From contig CAMOUL010000001.1 of the NCBI GenBank assembly GCA_946626605.1, positions 62,001 through 126,000 on the forward strand: a stretch of DNA of 64,000 nt, read 5' to 3'. A program made the translations under genes and the position numbers. This stretch comes from an uncultured Bacteroidales bacterium. GTDB lineage: Bacteria; Bacteroidota; Bacteroidia; Bacteroidales; Paludibacteraceae. Shown piece by piece: positions 58,690 to 64,000 of the stretch (its first letter is position 1; every line of letters starts with the position of its first letter). The notes under the pieces were generated by a model. That model had not been told where the DNA came from, did no database searches, and worked only from the letters and a program-made list of their open reading frames with translations.

Positions 58690-58966
58690 ACAACATATAA
58701 ATCTGCATCTGGATGCCCACACGGTGGGGCTTGATGTGCCGTTGGATCAAGAGCCGAATTATCGCCGTGCCGCGGAGTTGCTCAATAAGCGCTATCAGTA
58801 TTATTTGAAGTTGCGCCCGAATGCTTCGGCGGAGCAGTTATGGATGTACACGGCATTGGAAGTAGCTGTTGCGTTGCAGTCTGATGTGCGCGAAAAGAGT
58901 CTCGAACCTGTAGAGAAAGAAGTGAAAGAACTAAACGAAGAAATACTTTGTATTTTAGAATCATAA
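58673..58966 (+). CDS. zapA: Cell division protein ZapA
   Basis: The 97-residue protein has the N-terminal beta-alpha domain of ZapA (INLHLDAHTVGLDVP, YRRAAELLNKRYQYY) and a C-terminal helix for dimer/tetramer formation. ZapA bundles FtsZ filaments. Its start codon and first codons are made of heptamer repeat sequence. Adjacent rny is the usual Bacteroidetes order. Confidence 0.88.
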   Translation: MLISDKQHINLHLDAHTVGLDVPLDQEPNYRRAAELLNKRYQYYLKLRPNASAEQLWMYTALEVAVALQSDVREKSLEPVEKEVKELNEEILCILES

Positions 58967-58988
58967 TTAATTAAATCAACCAACAATC

Positions 58989-60512
58989 ATGTTAGTCCCC
59001 ATTTTATGTGTAGTAGGAGGTATCCTTTTAGGAGCCGGAATCTACTTCCTCATTACGCGCTTGGCAGCCGCTAACTTAATCAAGAAAGCGGAAGAAGAAG
59101 CGGAGGTAATGAAGAAAAACAAGATTGTTGAGGCTAAAGAGAAATTCATCGCCCTGAAGTTGGAGCACGACAATAGTGTGCGTGAGCAAGACAAACGCTT
59201 GCAACAGCAAGAACAACGCTTGCAGCAACGTGAGCAGCAGCTCAACCAGCGTCAAGGAGATGTACAACGCAGCCTCAACGAAGTGAATCAGAAAGTGCAA
59301 CAAGTGGAGCAACGTCAACAAGCGCTGGATTATAAGCAGCAAGAGGTAGAGCGGATGCACCATGAGGCGGAGAAACAGTTGGAGCAACTGAGCGGCATGA
59401 GTGCCGAAGAGGCTAAGAAACAACTGGTAGAAGCGCTTAAAGATGAAGCCAAAACAGCTGCTATGTCCTATATCAATGAGATTATGGACAATGCGCGTCT
59501 GGAGGCCAATAAAGAGGCAAAGAAAATCATCATTCAGACCATTCAACGTGTAGCGTCTGAGACCGCAGCAGAGAGTACCGTTTCGGTCTTCCATATCGAG
59601 AATGACGAAGTGAAGGGTCGTATCATCGGTCGTGAAGGACGTAATATCCGTGCGCTCGAAGCTGCTACGGGTGTGGAGATCGTCGTAGACGATACCCCCG
59701 AAGCGATCACTCTTTCTGCTTTCGACCCCGTGCGTCGTGAGATAGCTCGCCTGGCATTGCATCAACTGGTGCAGGACGGTCGTATTCACCCCGCGCGTAT
59801 CGAAGAAGTGGTTGCGAAAGTGACCAAACAGGTGGAAGAAGAGATTATCGAAGTAGGTAAACGTACGACGATCGACCTCGGTGTACACGGTCTGCATCCG
59901 GAACTCATCCGTCTGGTAGGTAAGATGAAATATCGTTCTTCTTACGGCCAGAACCTCCTCCAACACAGCCGCGAGACCGCAAACTTATGTGCGGCGATGG
60001 CAGGTGAATTAGGACTTAACGTCAAGGCTGCCAAACGCGCCGGTTTATTGCACGATATCGGTAAAGTAGCGGATGAAGATGTCGAACTGCCGCACGCAGA
60101 ACTCGGTATGAAACTCTGTGAGAAATACGGAGAGAAACCCGATATCTGCAATGCAGTAGGTGCGCACCACGATGAATGTGAGATGAAGAGTCTCATTGCG
60201 CCGATCGTACAGGCTTGTGATGCGATCTCCGGTGCCCGTCCGGGTGCACGTCGTGAGATCGTGGAGAGTTATGTGAAGCGTCTGAATGACCTGGAGAATA
60301 TGGCGATGTCCTTCCCGGGTGTTGTGAAGACTTATGCCCTTCAGGCCGGTCGTGAACTGCGCGTGATCGTAGGAGCCGATAAGATTTCCGATAAAGACAC
60401 CGAACTCCTCTCCTTCGATTTGGCAAAACGTATCCAAGACGAGATGACCTATCCCGGTCAGGTCAAAGTGACCGTTATTCGGGAGGTGCGCGCCGTCAAT
60501 GTCGCTAAATAA
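58989..60512 (+). CDS. rny: Ribonuclease Y
   Basis: The 507-residue endoribonuclease has an N-terminal transmembrane helix (residues 2-24), a long Gln/Glu-rich coiled coil (30-155), a KH domain ([20 protein letters not shown]), and an HD domain ([13 protein letters not shown]). It initiates mRNA decay at the inner membrane. It has the family's usual length. Confidence 0.96.
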   Translation: MLVPILCVVGGILLGAGIYFLITRLAAANLIKKAEEEAEVMKKNKIVEAKEKFIALKLEHDNSVREQDKRLQQQEQRLQQREQQLNQRQGDVQRSLNEVNQKVQQVEQRQQALDYKQQEVERMHHEAEKQLEQLSGMSAEEAKKQLVEALKDEAKTAAMSYINEIMDNARLEANKEAKKIIIQTIQRVASETAAESTVSVFHIENDEVKGRIIGREGRNIRALEAATGVEIVVDDTPEAITLSAFDPVRREIARLALHQLVQDGRIHPARIEEVVAKVTKQVEEEIIEVGKRTTIDLGVHGLHPELIRLVGKMKYRSSYGQNLLQHSRETANLCAAMAGELGLNVKAAKRAGLLHDIGKVADEDVELPHAELGMKLCEKYGEKPDICNAVGAHHDECEMKSLIAPIVQACDAISGARPGARREIVESYVKRLNDLENMAMSFPGVVKTYALQAGRELRVIVGADKISDKDTELLSFDLAKRIQDEMTYPGQVKVTVIREVRAVNVAK

Positions 60513-60531
60513 TCAGCCAAACTTGGCTGAT
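60512..60531 (+). terminator. First hairpin after rny
   Basis: ATCAGCCAA and TTGGCTGAT pair around AC, starting at the rny stop codon. Confidence 0.65.
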
Positions 60532-60573
60532 ATAACAAAGGACTTCCGCTTTTCGTGGAAGTCCTTTGTTATA
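60531..60573. terminator. 17-bp perfect hairpin between rny and trmN6
   Basis: TATAACAAAGGACTTCC and its exact complement flank GCTTTTCGT. The right arm enters the trmN6 coding end, and a further partial copy (GAAGTCCTTTGTTA, 60577-60590) is trmN6 coding sequence for LTKDF. It probably ends both convergent transcripts, although no long T-run follows. Confidence 0.7.
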
Positions 60574-61345
60574 GGTAGAAGTCCTTTGTTAGTTCTTGAT
60601 AGAAGAAACTCCGGCCGCCGTTTTTGTCCTCTATGAAGCAGCTGGAGTAAAAGCATATATACGGCATTTTACGGGCTTCGAGTTTTCTAAAATACATGAT
60701 GACGCGTTTGGGCGGCTGACCTTCTTTGATGGATATACGGAGCATACTCACGCAATAAAGGAAAGATTCCTCCTTTGGGGAATATTTGGCCGACAACGCC
60801 AAGCGGGTAGCTACCCCAACCATCTCTTCTTCCGCAGAAGCAGGTAGAATGAGGGTTAGTACCCCTTCCGGTTTAAGCAGCCTCGTACTGTGGATAAGCA
60901 GATCTTCGTAACTGAGGGTATCCGTGTGTCTCGCCAGTTGGCGGGCTTTGTCGGGGTTCTTGAGGCTGTTTCGGAAATAGGGTGGGTTGGAGACGATGAG
61001 GTCGTAATAGTTCCCATTAGAACATTTATCGTTAACCTTTTGCCACTCTTGGAGCGATGAATGGTAAGCCTGTAGCCGGTCAGACCAGGGCGAGGCTGCA
61101 AAATTTTCCTTGGCTTGCTCCACTGCGAACGGGTCTATGTCGATCGCATCAATCTGTGCTTGGGATTTCTGTTGCGCCATCATCAGGGCCACGAGTCCGG
61201 AACCCGTACCGACATCTAAAACGTGTGATGGATAGTCCGGAAGAGGCGCTTCGCAACCAAGAAGAACACCGTCCGTACCTACTTTCATCGCGCACTTGTC
61301 GTGCCGCACGTAGAATTGCTTGAATTGGAATCCTTCTGATGCCAT
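60569..61345 (-). CDS. tRNA1(Val) (adenine-37-N6)-methyltransferase TrmN6-like
   Basis: The ATG at 61343-61345 gives 258 residues beginning MASEGFQFKQFYVRHDKCAM. SAM motif I is VLDVGTGSGLVALMMA and the catalytic NPPY is in LIVSNPPYFRNSL, with the KVGTDGVLLG loop of the TrmN6/YfiC family. It methylates the N6 of A37 in tRNA-Val in E. coli. The start overlaps the stop codon of the permease gene by one base (TAATG). Confidence 0.9.
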   Translation of the reverse strand: MASEGFQFKQFYVRHDKCAMKVGTDGVLLGCEAPLPDYPSHVLDVGTGSGLVALMMAQQKSQAQIDAIDIDPFAVEQAKENFAASPWSDRLQAYHSSLQEWQKVNDKCSNGNYYDLIVSNPPYFRNSLKNPDKARQLARHTDTLSYEDLLIHSTRLLKPEGVLTLILPASAEEEMVGVATRLALSAKYSPKEESFLYCVSMLRISIKEGQPPKRVIMYFRKLEARKMPYICFYSSCFIEDKNGGRSFFYQELTKDFYL

Positions 61346-62070
61346 TATTTCACTATTTCTATATGTTCGTGCCCGCATGAACAACCTTCGTGCTCATGAG
61401 CCTCCATCACGCAGTGAACCGTCATATATACGCCGAGCACCAGGAATAGAATCGCACAGATATGTCTGAACCATTTCTCGAAGGTCTGCATCTTGCTCGA
61501 TAACTTCGCGATACTCACCGCGCTGTAACTTACCAGCCATGCAATCAGCATAATCGGCAGGCCCGTTCCTAAACCGAAGACAACCGGCATTACCCAATTC
61601 CATGCACTCGGTAAAGTCAACGTGATATCGATCATCGTCAGGAAATAAACCAAACGGTGCGGACAGAAAGCAATTGCAAAGAAGATACCCAGAATGAACG
61701 ACCATAGCCAACTGGCATTGGAGTCCGCGTTCTGCAGAAACTTACTCACGCCGTGGTCGTGCTCATGGTGATGGTGACCGCTGATGAGCAATACCACACC
61801 GCAGACTAACATGAAACCCGCTAATATCGGTTCGCCATAATGTCCTAAGATATGCTGAATACCTTCCGTCTGAGCACCCATTAGGAACGGAATACTCAAT
61901 AGCACATATGTCACTAACTTACCCAACACGAACATCAGTCCGTTCGTAAGCACCTTGCGACGGTTGTTGATCTCTTTGTCAATATACCCGATGGCGGTGA
62001 TGCTGGTCATCAGCGTACACGGGTCCAATATCGTTAATAATCCTAATAATAAGGCCGTTAATAACTGCAT
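61345..62070 (-). CDS. CcdA/ArsG-like membrane permease with His-rich segments
   Basis: The ATG at 62068-62070 (MQLLTALLLGLLTILDPCTL) gives 241 residues with six or seven transmembrane helices. The DPC and FCP motifs match the two conserved cysteine-proline motifs of the DsbD/CcdA-like permease superfamily, including the ArsG-type exporters. A loop GHHHHEHDHG and a tail EAHEHEGCSCGHEHIEIV are rich in metal ligands, so a metal- or thiol-related transport role is likely; the substrate is unknown. It has its own promoter and precedes trmN6. Confidence 0.82.
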   Translation of the reverse strand: MQLLTALLLGLLTILDPCTLMTSITAIGYIDKEINNRRKVLTNGLMFVLGKLVTYVLLSIPFLMGAQTEGIQHILGHYGEPILAGFMLVCGVVLLISGHHHHEHDHGVSKFLQNADSNASWLWSFILGIFFAIAFCPHRLVYFLTMIDITLTLPSAWNWVMPVVFGLGTGLPIMLIAWLVSYSAVSIAKLSSKMQTFEKWFRHICAILFLVLGVYMTVHCVMEAHEHEGCSCGHEHIEIVK

Positions 62071-62109
62071 GTCAATCTTCTGATTTTCGTCATTTTCACT
62101 TTTGCGGCT

Positions 62110-62142
62110 GCAAAAGTACTGCTTTTTCCCCATATACGCAAG
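62110..62142 (-). promoter_or_regulatory. Promoter for the His-rich permease and trmN6
   Basis: The minus strand reads CTTGCGTATATGG and TACTTTTG (complement of 62111-62118). Confidence 0.78.
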
Positions 62143-62167
62143 AGTTTACGAAAAAAATAAGAAAATA

Positions 62168-62200
62168 TTTGCGTATCTGCAATATTTTTTGTAATTTTGC
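62168..62200 (+). promoter_or_regulatory. Promoter for the fumarase gene
   Basis: TTTGCGTATCTGC and TAATTTTG (62192-62199) precede the ATG at 62237 by 37 nt. Confidence 0.82.
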
Positions 62201-62236
62201 AGCGCATTTTATGTGAACATAAAAATTACACACTAT

Positions 62237-63877
62237 ATGACTGAATTTAAGTATGCACCGATGTTTCAACTTGGTAAGGATGAAACGGAGTATTATCTGC
62301 TGACCAAAGACTATGTTTCGGTCAGCGAGTTTGAAGGACACGAGATTCTGAAAGTGGCCCCGGAGGCTTTGACGCTGATGGCTCAACAGGCCTTCCATGA
62401 CGTGAGCTTCATGCTTCGTCGTTCGCATAACGAGCAGGTGGCAAAGATCTTGCGTGACCCGGAGGCTTCTGCCAACGACAAATATGTAGCGCTGACTTTC
62501 CTGCGTAATGCCGAAGTGGCGTGCAAGGGTCAACTGCCGCTGTGTCAGGATACGGGTACAGCTATCATCCACGGCGAGAAAGGACAGCAGGTGTGGACCG
62601 GATTTGAAGACGAGGAAGCCCTCAGCCGCGGTGTGTTCAATACTTACACCGAGTGCAACCTGCGTTACTCGCAGAACGCTCCGCTGAACATGTACGACGA
62701 AGTGAACACCAAATGCAACCTTCCGGCGCAGATTGACCTGGAGGCTACTGAAGGCGCGGAGTATAAGTTCCTCTGCGTCACCAAAGGTGGCGGTTCGGCG
62801 AACAAAACCTATCTCTATCAGGAGACGAAAGCACGTATCCAGAACCCGGGTACTCTCATCCCCTTCCTCGTTGAGAAAATGAAGAGCCTTGGTACAGCGG
62901 CTTGTCCGCCGTATCATATCGCGATTGTGATCGGCGGTACTTCGGCTGAGAAGAACCTGTTGACCGTCAAATTGGCTTCGACCCATTTCTATGACAGTCT
63001 GCCTACTTCGGGTGATGAGACAGGACGTGCGTTCCGCGATATCGAGCTCGAGAAGCAGTTGCTGCAAGAGGCCTATAAGATCGGTCTGGGTGCCCAGTTC
63101 GGCGGTAAATATATGGCGCATGACGTGCGCGTCGTTCGTCTGCCGCGACATGGTGCTAGTTGTCCGATTGGTCTGGGTGTTTCGTGCTCTGCCGACCGAA
63201 ACATCAAGTGTAAGATCAACAAAGACGGTATATGGATCGAGAAACTCGATAATAACCCTGCTTCCCTCATTCCGGAGGAGTTACGTCAAGCCGGCGAAGG
63301 CGATGCCGTTCGTATCGACCTCAACCAGCCGATGAAGGACGTTTGTGCTATCCTGACAAAATATCCGATTGGTACGCGTCTGAGCCTCAACGGCACGATC
63401 ATCGTGGGTCGTGATATCGCGCACGCAAAGATCAAAGCGCGTCTGGATGCCGGCGAACCGATGCCGGAGTACCTGAAGAACCATCCGATCTACTATGCCG
63501 GTCCGGCGAAGACTCCGGCAGGCATGGCTTGCGGTTCAATGGGTCCGACGACGGCTGGTCGTATGGATCCGTACGTAGATGAGTTCCAGGTCCATGGCGG
63601 TTCGCTCATCATGCTCGCAAAGGGTAACCGCTCTATCGATGTGACCAACGCGTGCCAGAAGCATGGTGGTTTCTATCTGGGTTCCATCGGAGGTCCTGCA
63701 GCCATCTTGGCGCAGAACAACATCAAGTCCATCGAGTGCGTCGAGTACCCGGAACTGGGCATGGAGGCAATCTGGAAGATTGAAGTGGAGAACTTCCCGG
63801 CATTCATCCTTGTGGACGACAAAGGAAATGATTTCTTTAAGCAACTCAAACCCTGTGCGGGTTGCACAATTCTCTAA
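62237..63877 (+). CDS. Class I fumarate hydratase (iron-sulfur)
   Basis: The ATG at 62237 ([20 protein letters not shown]) gives 546 residues, the length of the single-chain class I enzyme. The three cluster cysteines are in [16 protein letters not shown] and [16 protein letters not shown]. It interconverts fumarate and malate, part of the reductive branch that makes succinate in anaerobic Bacteroidales. The upstream ATG of the same frame lies too near the predicted transcript start. It overlaps the next gene by one base (TAATG). Confidence 0.95.
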   Translation: MTEFKYAPMFQLGKDETEYYLLTKDYVSVSEFEGHEILKVAPEALTLMAQQAFHDVSFMLRRSHNEQVAKILRDPEASANDKYVALTFLRNAEVACKGQLPLCQDTGTAIIHGEKGQQVWTGFEDEEALSRGVFNTYTECNLRYSQNAPLNMYDEVNTKCNLPAQIDLEATEGAEYKFLCVTKGGGSANKTYLYQETKARIQNPGTLIPFLVEKMKSLGTAACPPYHIAIVIGGTSAEKNLLTVKLASTHFYDSLPTSGDETGRAFRDIELEKQLLQEAYKIGLGAQFGGKYMAHDVRVVRLPRHGASCPIGLGVSCSADRNIKCKINKDGIWIEKLDNNPASLIPEELRQAGEGDAVRIDLNQPMKDVCAILTKYPIGTRLSLNGTIIVGRDIAHAKIKARLDAGEPMPEYLKNHPIYYAGPAKTPAGMACGSMGPTTAGRMDPYVDEFQVHGGSLIMLAKGNRSIDVTNACQKHGGFYLGSIGGPAAILAQNNIKSIECVEYPELGMEAIWKIEVENFPAFILVDDKGNDFFKQLKPCAGCTIL

Positions 63878-64000
63878 TGGCAAATAAAAGACGTAAATAT
63901 AGGTTAGCGATGCTGGACGACACCACGCTGCGCGAAGTGTTTCACTTTCGTGTCAGTCTCTTGGGTGCCGTCAGCGTCATTACCATTTCCATCATTGCCT
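63877..64000 (+). CDS. Probable M23 family peptidase (partial, N-terminus only)
   Basis: From the ATG at 63877 forty-one codons are inside the window: [20 protein letters not shown], then an F-H-F-R-V-S segment and the start of a transmembrane helix. Bacteroidetes M23 peptidases (LytM-type, cell-wall or division related) begin this way, with a YRL..L.D.T..E motif before the membrane anchor. The catalytic domain is beyond the window, so the call is tentative. Confidence 0.55.
   Translation, partial: MANKRRKYRLAMLDDTTLREVFHFRVSLLGAVSVITISIIA

Noticed and set aside
62096..63151. Open frame of 351 codons antisense to the fumarase gene
   Set aside because: It is overlapped by a clearly conserved enzyme on the plus strand and its sequence is low-complexity with no family match.

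Overview
The window is 64 kb of a Bacteroidales-type genome of intermediate GC content. The evidence is a SusC/SusD pair, two DUF3078 outer-membrane proteins, DUF4301 and DUF5020 proteins, BspA-like leucine-rich repeats, a MurF-Alr fusion, T9SS-like C-termini, and the Bacteroidetes promoter type (TTG at about -33, TAnnTTTG at about -7) ahead of most transcription units. The order nadK / pdxJ-exbB-exbD-tonB-DJ-1 fits an uncultured gut-type Bacteroidales; family-level placement is not possible by eye. No phage, IS element, integrase or CRISPR array was found.

Layout. 1-2.5 kb: trkA (cut by the window edge) and dxs. 2.7-5 kb: a BspA-like LRR protein. 5-11.9 kb (minus): ABC ATPase, a MurF-Alr fusion with a shrunken MurF part, a methyltransferase, a SpoIID-domain protein, a glycosyltransferase and an N-acetylglucosamine kinase-like protein, with DUF4301 diverging. 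13.4-23.8 kb (minus): the dcw operon mraZ-rsmH-ftsL-ftsI-murE-mraY-murD-ftsW, which then continues into an S1/P1 nuclease and a DUF5020 porin instead of murG/murC. 24-33.8 kb (minus): a secreted M6 peptidase and lipoprotein, then a SusC-SusD-lipoprotein operon. 34-38 kb: M16 peptidase, tRNA-Leu, a small lipoprotein, mazG, lpxH and a SufT-like protein. 38.1-42.6 kb: secA and a DUF3078 protein. 42.6-46.1 kb (minus): nadK-lgt-fmt-HD protein. 46.1-49.9 kb: an accessory block of four secreted-protein genes flanked by arrays of tiny hairpins. 50-53.5 kb: pdxJ-exbB-exbD-tonB-DJ-1 and a small lipoprotein. 53.5-57 kb (minus): a secreted tagged protein followed by queF-queC-queD-queE. 57.1-60.5 kb: DUF3078 protein, coiled-coil protein, zapA, rny. 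60.6-62.1 kb (minus): a His-rich CcdA-like permease and trmN6. 62.2-64 kb: class I fumarase and the start of an M23 peptidase gene.

Most genes are housekeeping: envelope synthesis (dxs, dcw genes, alr, lpxH, lgt), protein export (secA), energy transduction to the outer membrane (ExbB/ExbD/TonB serving SusC-type receptors), and queuosine precursor synthesis. Three things stand out. First, the block at 47.4-49.5 kb encodes three secreted proteins whose boundaries fall inside InlB-type beta repeats: two of them end with the first strand of a repeat, and the next protein supplies the rest after its own signal peptide. Second, arrays of 7-nt tandem repeats, each with a different heptamer, sit at many gene junctions and even inside dxs, and sometimes contain start or stop codons. 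Third, short palindromic elements are inserted in frame in several housekeeping proteins (Dxs, RsmH, Fmt, QueE, a methyltransferase, MazG, an ABC ATPase).
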